Under the pieces are notes generated by a model. The model worked only from the letters and a program-made list of their open reading frames with translations. It was not told the origin of the DNA and did no database searches. A stretch of DNA of 5,547 bases from positions 1 to 5,547 of the forward strand of contig CABTXO010000135.1 of the NCBI GenBank assembly GCA_902488725.1. The letters run 5' to 3'. This document shows positions 1-5,547 of the stretch, piece by piece. The number at the start of each line of letters is the position of its first letter. The stretch's first letter is position 1. The translations under genes were made by a program, and so were the position numbers. The stretch comes from an uncultured Bacteroidales bacterium. GTDB lineage: Bacteria; Bacteroidota; Bacteroidia; Bacteroidales; UBA932.

Positions 1-39
1 AACCACTCCACAAGCCCTTCCTCGTTCGTGCCGTCCTTC
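1..39 (-). repeat. 39-base inverted copy of an internal recO segment at the window edge
   Basis: The reverse complement of bases 1-39 is identical to 1370-1408 inside recO. The match runs to the edge of the window, so its full length is unknown. Just inside the junction, base 40 differs, 41-42 match and 43 differs again, after which similarity ends. Read as protein, both copies are in the same frame (KDGTNEEGLVEW). The RecO copy fits its gene; the copy here does not resemble what follows YGGVGA in S41 proteases. It is therefore most likely a chimeric join at a sequence end, with a short GAAGGACGGC-type microhomology at the junction. Confidence 0.9.
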
Positions 40-341
40 TCGGGTTTGTAGATCACGGCGCCCACGCCTCCATAGGTCTTGTTGATCATCATCTGGAGGT
101 CTTCGTTCTCCTCTTCCGGGATGTAGACCGTGTAGGGATCCAGGTCGTCGAGCATCGCATCGATGCCCGCCCGCTCCATCCGGTCGACGGGGAGGGAATC
201 CACGTAGGTACGGTTGAGTTCTTTCAGGATCGCATTCTGGATTTCGGTCCACTTGCCCAGTTTGAACGCATTCGACTGGGCGAAGGCGGCGGTGCCGAGG
301 GCGAAGACCAGGGCGGCCGCAAGTATATTCTTGATTTTCAT
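1..341 (-). CDS. S41-family C-terminal processing peptidase (CtpA-like), N-terminal part only
   Basis: This is the start of an exported serine protease of family S41, which cleaves proteins or C-terminal tails in the periplasm. 113 complete codons are visible and the gene runs off the window edge, so the catalytic Ser/Lys domain is not seen. Residues 1-21 form a signal peptide: basic MKIK, a hydrophobic Ala/Leu/Val core, and an AFA cleavage site before Q22. Residues 27-85 match the helical N-terminal region of the family, with the typical stretch DDLDPYTVYIPEEENEDL. YGGVGAVIY (90-98) is where the PDZ domain normally begins. The start at 341 was chosen because it gives a clean signal peptide; an in-frame ATG at 347 would add only Met-His. 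From K102 to the edge the sequence is identical to a piece of RecO (KDGTNEEGLVEW), so the last 9-12 residues are probably not native. The gene is divergent from rdgB. The family call is fairly sure, the exact gene name is not. Confidence 0.8.
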   Translation of the reverse strand, partial: MKIKNILAAALVFALGTAAFAQSNAFKLGKWTEIQNAILKELNRTYVDSLPVDRMERAGIDAMLDDLDPYTVYIPEEENEDLQMMINKTYGGVGAVIYKPEKDGTNEEGLVEW

Positions 342-394
342 ATGCATTCTGTCCGTTCGGATGGACAAGGCAGCGCAACTGCCGTGCCAAACGA

Positions 395-402
395 CAAAGA
401 TA
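395..402 (-). promoter_or_regulatory. Predicted -7 box for the S41 protease gene
   Basis: On the minus strand this reads TATCTTTG, an exact match to the Bacteroidetes -7 consensus TAnnTTTG. It would start transcription near 388-390, giving a leader of about 45-50 bases before the ATG at 341. A TTTTC at 430-426 (minus strand) is the only -33-like stretch. Its 23-base spacing is longer than the usual 19-21, so the upstream element is weak. The box is one arm of an inverted repeat whose other arm is the rdgB -7 box. Confidence 0.5.
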
Positions 403-411
403 AGAATTTTC

Positions 412-419
412 TATCTTTG
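412..419 (+). promoter_or_regulatory. Predicted -7 box for rdgB-recO
   Basis: TATCTTTG matches TAnnTTTG exactly and ends only four bases before the rdgB ATG at 424. Transcription would start at or within a few bases of the start codon, implying a leaderless or near-leaderless mRNA. I see no TTG or TTTG 19-21 bases upstream (around 388-393), so the -33 element is degenerate. The lack of a Shine-Dalgarno site agrees with this reading. Confidence 0.55.
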
Positions 420-423
420 CACT

Positions 424-1053
424 ATGAAAATCGTATTTGCAACAGCCAACAAGGGCAAGCTGCGCGAAGCGCAGGAAATCCTCGGCGACGGCTTCGAACT
501 GGTGATTCCGGCCGACCTGGGCATCACCGAAGACATCCCCGAAACGGGGGACACCCTCGAAGCAAATTCCCTCCAGAAAGTGGAATATGTCCATTCCCGC
601 AAGGGTTGCGACTGCTTTGCGGACGACACCGGGCTGGAGGTGGACATCCTCGGCGGTGCCCCGGGCGTGCACACGGCCCGCTACGCCGGTCCCGCGAAGG
701 ACTTCGACGACAACATGGACAAGCTGCTCCGGGAGATGGCGCGCGCCGAATGTGCGGCCTCGATGGCCCGGGAATATGGCATCCCGACACCCCGCGCCAC
801 CCGCAGGGCCCGTTTCCGCAGCGTCGTCACCCTGATCCTGCACGGGCAGGTGCACGTCTTCGAAGGGGCCATGGAAGGCACGATCGCCCTGCGGAAATCC
901 GGCAACGGCGGTTTCGGCTACGATCCCGTGTTCATTCCGGATGAATACCCCGGCATGACGGCCGCCGACATCACGGAGGAGCAGAAGAACGAAATCTCCC
1001 ACCGCGGCAAGGCCCTCCGCGCCATGGCCGCCTGGCTGCAGGAGCACGCCTGA
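424..1053 (+). CDS. rdgB: RdgB/HAM1 non-canonical purine NTP pyrophosphatase (XTP/dITP diphosphatase)
   Basis: Cytosolic house-cleaning enzyme that hydrolyses ITP, dITP and XTP to the monophosphate and pyrophosphate, keeping deaminated purines out of DNA and RNA. The 209 residues carry the Ham1 motifs in order: the nucleotide-binding TANKGKLREA (7-16), ETGDTLEAN (40-48), the catalytic and metal site FADDTGLEVDILGGAPG (65-81), FRSVVTL (131-137), GGFGYDPVF (162-170) and the C-terminal SHRGKAL (192-198). D68 aligns with the proposed catalytic Asp69 of the E. coli enzyme. The frame stays open upstream to 214, but that stretch is antisense to the protease gene and has no family similarity. The ATG at 424 starts exactly at the conserved N-terminus (MKIVFATANKGK) and sits just after a -7 box. 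Residues about 104-126 (Ala/Arg-rich) look longer than the matching loop in E. coli RdgB. recO follows after 14 bases and is probably co-transcribed. Confidence 0.95.
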   Translation: MKIVFATANKGKLREAQEILGDGFELVIPADLGITEDIPETGDTLEANSLQKVEYVHSRKGCDCFADDTGLEVDILGGAPGVHTARYAGPAKDFDDNMDKLLREMARAECAASMAREYGIPTPRATRRARFRSVVTLILHGQVHVFEGAMEGTIALRKSGNGGFGYDPVFIPDEYPGMTAADITEEQKNEISHRGKALRAMAAWLQEHA

Positions 1054-1067
1054 TCCTTCGTTGCGCC

Positions 1068-1718
1068 ATGAAGTCAAAAGCGGAGCTCATCATCCTGAAT
1101 TTCACCAAAATCGGGGAGAACTCCATCGTCCTGCACACGCTGAGCGAGGAATATGGCCGGCGCGGCTTTCTGGTGCGCGTGAGGCCGAAGGCTTCGATGG
1201 CCCTTTTCCTGCCGCTGAACATCCTCGAGGCGGAAATCTCCGAGAATCCGAAGTCCGATCTCTGGTTCGCCGGCAATTTCGTGAGCCGCACCCCGCTGGC
1301 GGGCATCCGGGAAAATATTCACAAGAACACCATGACGCTTTTCCTGAGCGAAGTCCTCTACCGGGTCGTGAAGGACGGCACGAACGAGGAAGGGCTTGTG
1401 GAGTGGTTGAAGCGGGAAATCCTGACGCTGAATGCGCTGGAGAGCGACTTTTCCAATTTCCATCTGCTGTTTCTGCTGGAATTCTGCTCCGTGCTCGGCT
1501 TCGACCCGGACACGGAAGGGCTGGCTCCGTTTGCGGGAAAGCATCTGGGGGCGGTGAAGTCCCTGCTGACCCGGCCGTACGGGGAGGCGATGCTGCTGCC
1601 CCTGACCGGTCCCGCCCGGAACGAAATCGCGGAATCCATCCTCAAGTACATTGAATATCACACCGAGTCGGCAGTGAATGTCCGCTCGCTTGCCGTCCTG
1701 CGCGAGCTTTTTCGGTAA
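1068..1718 (+). CDS. recO: DNA repair protein RecO
   Basis: RecO is the mediator of the RecFOR pathway: it binds SSB-coated single-stranded DNA and, with RecR, helps load RecA at gaps. The 216-residue protein has the expected two parts. The N-terminal OB-fold region (about 1-78) includes the pattern AELIILNFTKIGENSIVLHTLSEEYGRRGFLV, found in many RecO proteins as a strand, a turn and a second strand. The helical C-terminal domain includes LFLSEVLYRVV (91-101), FSNFHLLFLLEFCSVLGF (128-145) and the final VLRELF. It is a little shorter than the roughly 240 residues I recall for Bacteroides RecO. It has only one Cys, so no zinc-binding Cys cluster like that in Deinococcus RecO. The ATG at 1068 fits the conserved N-terminus and lies 14 bases after the rdgB stop. 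Codons 102-113 are the source of the inverted copy at the window edge. Confidence 0.92.
   Translation: MKSKAELIILNFTKIGENSIVLHTLSEEYGRRGFLVRVRPKASMALFLPLNILEAEISENPKSDLWFAGNFVSRTPLAGIRENIHKNTMTLFLSEVLYRVVKDGTNEEGLVEWLKREILTLNALESDFSNFHLLFLLEFCSVLGFDPDTEGLAPFAGKHLGAVKSLLTRPYGEAMLLPLTGPARNEIAESILKYIEYHTESAVNVRSLAVLRELFR
1370..1408 (+). repeat. Internal recO segment duplicated in inverted orientation at bases 1-39
   Basis: This segment fits smoothly in RecO between the conserved helix LFLSEVLYR and the following KREIL helix, so it is taken as the native copy. The identical inverted copy lies 1330 bases away at the left edge of the window. Bases 1371-1380 (AAGGACGGCA) are the likely region of microhomology with the protease gene. 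Confidence 0.9.
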
Positions 1719-1743
1719 CCTATTCCTGAAAAACGTCCTCCTG

Positions 1744-1776
1744 AAATTAGACAAAGTCCCGGATTTTGTCTAATTT
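1744..1776. repeat. 33-base near-perfect palindrome: possible operator or recO terminator
   Basis: The arms 1744-1755 (AAATTAGACAAA) and 1765-1776 (TTTGTCTAATTT) are perfect inverted copies of 12 bases. The 9-base centre GTCCCGGAT continues the symmetry around C1760, so 15 of 16 positions pair; the exception is a G/T that would wobble in RNA. Two readings are possible. First, an operator: the right arm overlaps the predicted purF -7 box (1771-1778), and the left arm holds the only -33-like sequence (TTAG, 1747-1750, spaced 20 bases). A bound dimer would therefore cover the promoter. Second, an intrinsic terminator for rdgB-recO, with T-rich sequence after the stem; the AT-rich lower stem is less typical. 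If purF starts near 1783, the hairpin is not in the purF mRNA, which argues against a purF attenuator. Confidence 0.75.
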
Positions 1777-1778
1777 TG
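1771..1778 (+). promoter_or_regulatory. Predicted -7 box for purF
   Basis: TAATTTTG matches TAnnTTTG. Transcription would begin about 1783-1785, giving a leader of roughly 15 bases before the purF ATG at 1800. The upstream TTAG at 1747-1750 is one base from TTTG at the usual 20-base spacing. The whole promoter is embedded in the palindrome 1744-1776. Confidence 0.55.
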
Positions 1779-1799
1779 TGTTTTAGTTTCGCAACGTAA

Positions 1800-3206
1800 A
1801 TGTTTGACAGGGAACTTCACGAAGAATGCGGTGTGTTCGGTGTCTGGGGCGTTCCCCGCGCCGCCGAGGTGACGTACTACGCCCTTCACGCGCTCCAACA
1901 TCGCGGCCAGGAAGGCTGCGGCATCGTATCAGTGGACGAAGACGGTCAGATGACCCGCATCAAGGGTCTTGGACTCGTGACCGAAGTGTTCAACGAACAG
2001 AATCTGGCGACCCTGAAAGGGGACCGGGCGGTCGGTCACGTGCGCTATTCCACGCACGGCGGAGGCGGCATCGAGAACGTCCAGCCTTTCCTCTTCCGGC
2101 ACAACAGCGGTGACTTCGCCCTCGTCCACAACGGCAACCTGGTCAATTCCGCCCAGCTGCGCAAGTATCTGGAAGACCGCGGCAGCCTCTTCCAGTCCAC
2201 TTCGGACAGCGAAATCCTCGCCCACCTCATCAAGAAGGAACCCGTGGAGCGGAACAGCCCGCGTATCCTCCCCATCGTGGAGGCCCTGAACATGATCGAA
2301 GGGGCCTTCGCCTTCATCATCATGACCCAGAACCGGCTGTATGTCTGCCGGGACAAATACGGCCTGCGGCCGCTGTCCATCGGGAAGCTCGGAGACGGCT
2401 TCGTGGTCAGCAGCGAGACCTGCGCCTTCAGCACCATCGGCGCTGAGTTCGTCCGGGACCTGGAACCCGGCGAGGTCGTGACCGTCGACCACCACGGCCT
2501 CCGCAGCCGGAGATATTCAGACTACCAGCGGCACGCCATGTGCGCGATGGAATACATCTACTTCGCCCGTCCGGACAGCGACATCGAGGGGGTGAACGTC
2601 CATTCCTTCCGCAAGGCCTCCGGCAAGATTCTCTGGGAGGAGTCTCCGGCGGACGTGGACATCGTCGTGGGCGTGCCGGACAGCAGTCTCAGCGCGGCCT
2701 CCGGCTACGCGGAAGCCAGCGGCCTCCCCGACGAAATGGGCCTCATCAAGAACAAGTACATCGGCCGGACCTTCATCCAGCCCTCCCAGGAGATGCGGGA
2801 CAAGGGCGTCAAGATGAAACTCTCCCCGGTCATCAGCATCGTGAAAGGAAAGCGGATCGTGCTGGTGGACGATTCCATCGTGCGGGGCACGACTTCGCTG
2901 CGCATCGTGCGGATGCTCCGGGCGGCGGGCGCGAAGGAAGTGCACCTGCGGATCGCCAGCCCGATGATTAAGAATCCCTGCTTCTACGGGGTGGACATGT
3001 CCACGCACCAGGAGCTGCTCTGCTCGTCCCGCACCCTGGAGCAGGCGCGGCAGGCCATCGAGGCCGATTCCCTGGCCTTCCTTTCCGAAGCGGGCCTCTT
3101 CAAGGCCGGACAGCGCAGCGACCTGTGCCTCGCCTGCTTCAACGGCAAGTACCCCACGGCCCTGTATTCCAGCATCGAAGAAGTCAAGGAAGAACACAAA
3201 TTCTAA
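1800..3206 (+). CDS. purF: Amidophosphoribosyltransferase (glutamine PRPP amidotransferase)
   Basis: Catalyses the first committed step of purine synthesis: PRPP plus glutamine gives 5-phosphoribosylamine, glutamate and pyrophosphate, in the cytosol. The 468 residues are close to the 476 of the B. subtilis enzyme. The N-terminal glutaminase (Ntn) domain has the nucleophile C10 in EECGVFG after a nine-residue propeptide, then LQHRGQEG (32-39), GHVRYSTHGG (79-88), HNGN (110-113) and SDSE (135-138). The C-terminal phosphoribosyltransferase domain has the PRPP-binding loop VLVDDSIVRGTT with D357 and D358. All four Cys expected of the [4Fe-4S] (B. subtilis) type are present: C248 in MCAMEY, C394 in NPCFYG, and C443 and C446 in LCLAC. 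This indicates an oxygen-sensitive, iron-sulfur, propeptide-processed form. The ATG at 1800 gives the short propeptide expected. The gene has its own predicted promoter overlapping a palindrome. Confidence 0.97.
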   Translation: MFDRELHEECGVFGVWGVPRAAEVTYYALHALQHRGQEGCGIVSVDEDGQMTRIKGLGLVTEVFNEQNLATLKGDRAVGHVRYSTHGGGGIENVQPFLFRHNSGDFALVHNGNLVNSAQLRKYLEDRGSLFQSTSDSEILAHLIKKEPVERNSPRILPIVEALNMIEGAFAFIIMTQNRLYVCRDKYGLRPLSIGKLGDGFVVSSETCAFSTIGAEFVRDLEPGEVVTVDHHGLRSRRYSDYQRHAMCAMEYIYFARPDSDIEGVNVHSFRKASGKILWEESPADVDIVVGVPDSSLSAASGYAEASGLPDEMGLIKNKYIGRTFIQPSQEMRDKGVKMKLSPVISIVKGKRIVLVDDSIVRGTTSLRIVRMLRAAGAKEVHLRIASPMIKNPCFYGVDMSTHQELLCSSRTLEQARQAIEADSLAFLSEAGLFKAGQRSDLCLACFNGKYPTALYSSIEEVKEEHKF

Positions 3207-3234
3207 ATTTTCCTCCACGAACGAATATTTTTCA

Positions 3235-3242
3235 TATATTTG
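3235..3242 (+). promoter_or_regulatory. Predicted -7 box for the AAA/DUF4143 ATPase gene
   Basis: TATATTTG matches TAnnTTTG in the 50-base AT-rich gap after purF. Transcription would start near 3247, about 10 bases before the ATG at 3257. A TTTTCC at 3208-3213 is a weak -33 candidate about 21-22 bases upstream. I see no clear hairpin terminator in 3207-3256, so read-through from purF also seems possible. Confidence 0.5.
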
Positions 3243-3256
3243 TAGAAAAGTCGGCT

Positions 3257-4543
3257 ATGGAAGAAATGTTTGAATCGTTGCGCAAATACAATCTCTGGGG
3301 GGAAGGCGAATTGGATTTCGGCTGTCCGCGGCCGCAATACGCTGAAAAAATCCGTCCATACGTCGGAAACCGGCTGGTCAAAGTGCTGGAGGGGCAGCGG
3401 CGCGCTGGAAAAAGTTTTCTTCTGCGTCAGATTGCCCGGGGACTGGTTGAGTCGGGTGTCGATCCGCGCAACACCTTCCTGGTCAACATGGAGCTTGAAG
3501 CCTTCGATTCCCTGAAATCCCATCTGGATCTTGAAAATCTGTTCAAAACGTATCAGGCACAGATCAATCCGCAAGGCAAGATATACGTGTTCCTGGATGA
3601 AGTGCAGGAAATAGCGGGATGGGAAAAATTCGTCAATTCCCATTCTCAGGATTATGCGGGCGACTATGAGCTCTTCATCACCGGTTCCAATGCCAAGATG
3701 CTCTCCGGGGAGCTGTCTACGCTTCTTTCCGGTCGCTATGTGAAATTCGAGGTCTTTCCGCTCTCCTTTGATGAATATGTCGCATTCCGCTCGTTGGAAA
3801 GGAATCGGGCGAGCTATCTGTCCTATTTGCATGACGGGGGAATGCCGGTTCTCACGAGATTGGAAGGGGAGGAAGTCAAACGGAACTATGTCTCCTCTCT
3901 TCGGGACACCATCCTCCTGAAGGACATCATTCAACGCTACGACATCAAGAATCCGCGGCTGCTGGAAGACCTGTTCGCCTTCCTGGTGAACAATGCTTCA
4001 AAGCTGATTTCAATCAGCAACATCGCCGCCTGGTTCCAGCAGTCCGGCATGAAAACCACCTACGACACGGTGGCCCTGTACATCAGCTACATGCAGGAAG
4101 CCTTCCTGGTCCACAAAGCGGAACGCTTCAACATCAGCGGACGGGAAATGGTCGCAGGCAATTGTAAATTCTACATCAATGACCCGTCCTTCCACAACTA
4201 CCTCTACCGAGGTTTCGGCTATGGTGCGGGATATTTGCTGGAGAATCTTGTGTACCTCGATCTGCGTCGTGCTGGATACGATGTCTATGTGGGCACCCTG
4301 CGGAACAAAGAAGTGGATTTCGTCGCCATGAAGGGGGATGCAAAACGCTATCTGCAGGTCTCATATTCCTTGAACAGCGATGACCCGGAACGGCAATCGG
4401 AGACCCTCATGCGGGAGTATGCACCATTGGAAGCAATCCGGGACCATTATCCGAAGGTAGTAGTTTCGGCCGACGAACACCCGTTAGGGTCGAAAGGCGG
4501 CATCCAGCATATTCAGGCCTGGAATATCCATGAAATATTGTAA
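3257..4543 (+). CDS. AAA-type ATPase with C-terminal DUF4143 domain
   Basis: A 428-residue protein of the widespread AAA/DUF4143 family, whose cellular role is not established. The N-terminal ATPase (about 35-200) has Walker A GQRRAGKS (46-53), Walker [11 protein letters not shown] (108-117), a sensor-1-like LFITGSN (139-145) and LLSGRY (156-161), a conserved element of the family. The C-terminal half (about 205-400) is DUF4143, assigned to the PD-(D/E)XK nuclease-like clan. The candidate core is [16 protein letters not shown] (329-344), KEVDFV (351-356) and LQVSYSL (366-372), with E329, D354 and Q367 where that fold usually has its acidic and Q/K residues. There is no signal peptide or membrane segment. 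ATG 3257 follows a predicted promoter; the frame is open upstream only because it overlaps the purF end. The gene splits purF from purM. Counted lines are about 45-62% GC against 62-77% in purF and purM, suggesting acquisition from elsewhere. Function unknown. Confidence 0.88.
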   Translation: MEEMFESLRKYNLWGEGELDFGCPRPQYAEKIRPYVGNRLVKVLEGQRRAGKSFLLRQIARGLVESGVDPRNTFLVNMELEAFDSLKSHLDLENLFKTYQAQINPQGKIYVFLDEVQEIAGWEKFVNSHSQDYAGDYELFITGSNAKMLSGELSTLLSGRYVKFEVFPLSFDEYVAFRSLERNRASYLSYLHDGGMPVLTRLEGEEVKRNYVSSLRDTILLKDIIQRYDIKNPRLLEDLFAFLVNNASKLISISNIAAWFQQSGMKTTYDTVALYISYMQEAFLVHKAERFNISGREMVAGNCKFYINDPSFHNYLYRGFGYGAGYLLENLVYLDLRRAGYDVYVGTLRNKEVDFVAMKGDAKRYLQVSYSLNSDDPERQSETLMREYAPLEAIRDHYPKVVVSADEHPLGSKGGIQHIQAWNIHEIL

Positions 4544-4554
4544 AATTTAAGCAT

Positions 4555-5547
4555 ATGGCAGTAGATTACGAAAAGGCAGGCGTGAGCCTGGAGGCGGGCT
4601 ACGACGTGGTGCGCAGGATCAAGAAGCATGTCGCGTCGACCGATCGGCCCGGGGTAATGGGAGGCATCGGCGCCTTCGGCGGGATGTTCGACCTCTCGAA
4701 ACTGAATATAAAGGAGCCGATCCTCGTGAGCGGAACCGACGGCGTGGGCACCAAGCTCAAGCTGGCCTTCGCGATGGACAAGCACGACACCGTCGGCATC
4801 GATGCGGTGGCGATGTGCGTGAACGATGTGCTGGCCCAGGGGGCGGAACCCCTTGTGTTCCTGGACTATGTGGCCCAGGGCAAGACGCGTCCGGAAGTGG
4901 TCGAAGCCATCGTCGCCGGGGTGGCGGAGGGCTGCCGTCAGGCGGGCTGCGCCCTCGTGGGCGGCGAGACGGCCGAAATGCCGGGCATGTACGCCGACGG
5001 GGAATATGACATCGCGGGCTTCACGACCGGCGTGGTCGAGAAGTCCAGGCTGATCGACGGCACCAAGGTGAAGGTCGGGGACGTGCTGGTCGGCATCGCC
5101 TCCACGGGCATCCACAGCAACGGTTTCAGCCTGGTCCGCAAGATCTTCTCCGATGCCGGGCTGGATCTCCACAAGGTCTATCCGGAACTGGAATCCGATC
5201 AGCCCCTCGGGCTGGTCGCCCTGACCCCGACCCGGATCTATGTGAAGCAGGTGCTGGAGGTCATCCGGCAGTGCAATGTCCACGGGGTCGCCCACATCAC
5301 GGGCGGCGGCTTCGACGAGAACATCCCCCGCATCCTGCAGGCGGGGCAAGGGATCGACATCCAGGAAGGTTCCTGGGAAATCCTGCCGATTTTCCGCTTC
5401 CTGGAGCAGCACGGCGGCATCGACCACCGCGAGATGTTCAACATCTTCAACATGGGCATCGGTATGGTCCTCGCCCTCGATGCTTCCGAGTCACAGAAGG
5501 CGATCGACCTCCTGGCTTCCCGCGGCGACCGCGCGACCGTCATCGGC
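4555..5547 (+). CDS. purM: Phosphoribosylformylglycinamidine cyclo-ligase (AIR synthetase), 3' end cut by the window
   Basis: Closes the imidazole ring in purine synthesis: FGAM plus ATP gives aminoimidazole ribotide, ADP and phosphate. From the ATG at 4555 the frame is open to the window edge for 331 codons without a stop. The E. coli protein has 345 residues, so only about the last 10-15 are missing. PurM-family motifs are in order: [14 protein letters not shown] (59-72, ATP-binding segment), [19 protein letters not shown] (81-99), [11 protein letters not shown] (136-146), [12 protein letters not shown] (182-193), HITGGGF (247-253) and NMGIGM (299-304). The ATG sits 11 bases after the ATPase stop, in AT-rich sequence with no Shine-Dalgarno site and no recognisable TAnnTTTG box. 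Expression probably depends on transcripts entering from the ATPase or purF promoter. GC is high, as in purF. Confidence 0.95.
   Translation, partial: MAVDYEKAGVSLEAGYDVVRRIKKHVASTDRPGVMGGIGAFGGMFDLSKLNIKEPILVSGTDGVGTKLKLAFAMDKHDTVGIDAVAMCVNDVLAQGAEPLVFLDYVAQGKTRPEVVEAIVAGVAEGCRQAGCALVGGETAEMPGMYADGEYDIAGFTTGVVEKSRLIDGTKVKVGDVLVGIASTGIHSNGFSLVRKIFSDAGLDLHKVYPELESDQPLGLVALTPTRIYVKQVLEVIRQCNVHGVAHITGGGFDENIPRILQAGQGIDIQEGSWEILPIFRFLEQHGGIDHREMFNIFNMGIGMVLALDASESQKAIDLLASRGDRATVIG

Noticed and set aside
214..423. In-frame upstream extension of rdgB adding 70 residues (ATG at 214)
   Set aside because: It lies antisense to the protease signal-peptide region, has no Ham1 similarity, and the family N-terminus begins exactly at the ATG at 424.
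342..944. Plus-strand open frame of 200 codons overlapping rdgB in another frame
   Set aside because: The product is Arg/Gly/Pro-rich with no domain, as expected for an out-of-frame read of a GC-rich gene.
1724..1746. Direct repeat TCCTGAAA at 1724-1731 and 1739-1746
   Set aside because: Eight bases repeated once is expected by chance, and the copies show no relation to the promoter elements.
1783..1799. Possible purine riboswitch or attenuator before purF
   Set aside because: The predicted leader is only about 15 bases, too short for an aptamer, and the palindrome lies upstream of the predicted transcription start.
2517..3218. Minus-strand open frame (233 codons) opposite purF, with another at 1929-2495
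   Set aside because: They are shadows of purF, which has full domain and motif support; neither shows its own motifs.
3125..3256. In-frame upstream extension of the ATPase overlapping the end of purF
   Set aside because: The extra residues are purF DNA read in another frame; the predicted promoter at 3235-3242 and the family N-terminus favour 3257.
4513..5427. Long minus-strand open frame (304 codons) opposite purM
   Set aside because: The plus strand encodes a clear PurM. The His/Asp/Gly-rich antisense product has no recognisable domain and is expected from GC-rich codon bias.

Overview
The window looks like chromosomal DNA from a GC-rich member of the Bacteroidetes, probably Bacteroidales. 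Three things suggest this. Several gene starts have a promoter -7 box of the Bacteroidetes form TAnnTTTG (412-419, 1771-1778, 3235-3242 and, on the minus strand, 402-395). Gene starts lack clear purine-rich Shine-Dalgarno sites. The RecO and S41 peptidase sequences also read like those of gut Bacteroidales. Single 60-base lines that I counted in the purine genes were 62-77% GC.

Layout. The first 341 bases hold the 5' part of an exported S41-family (CtpA-like) protease on the minus strand. A short divergent promoter region (342-423) separates it from rdgB, the house-cleaning nucleotide pyrophosphatase. rdgB is followed after 14 bases by recO, a recombination mediator, probably on the same transcript. 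An 81-base AT-rich gap contains a striking 33-base near-palindrome overlapping a predicted promoter, and then purF begins. A gene for an AAA-type ATPase with a DUF4143 C-terminus follows, with its own predicted promoter and lower GC. The window ends inside purM, which starts 11 bases after the ATPase.

How the genes fit together. PurF catalyses the first committed step and PurM the fifth step of IMP synthesis, so purF-ATPase-purM looks like a purine gene pair interrupted by an accessory gene. RdgB removes deaminated purine nucleotides (ITP/XTP), a loose thematic link to purine metabolism. RecO works in RecFOR gap repair.

The most unusual signals are structural. The first 39 bases of the window are an exact inverted copy of an internal piece of recO, joined to the protease gene at a short microhomology. 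This looks like a chimeric sequence end or a real rearrangement breakpoint. The second is the near-palindrome at the purF promoter. I see no tRNA, rRNA, CRISPR array, insertion sequence or defence island, and no convincing new multi-gene system.
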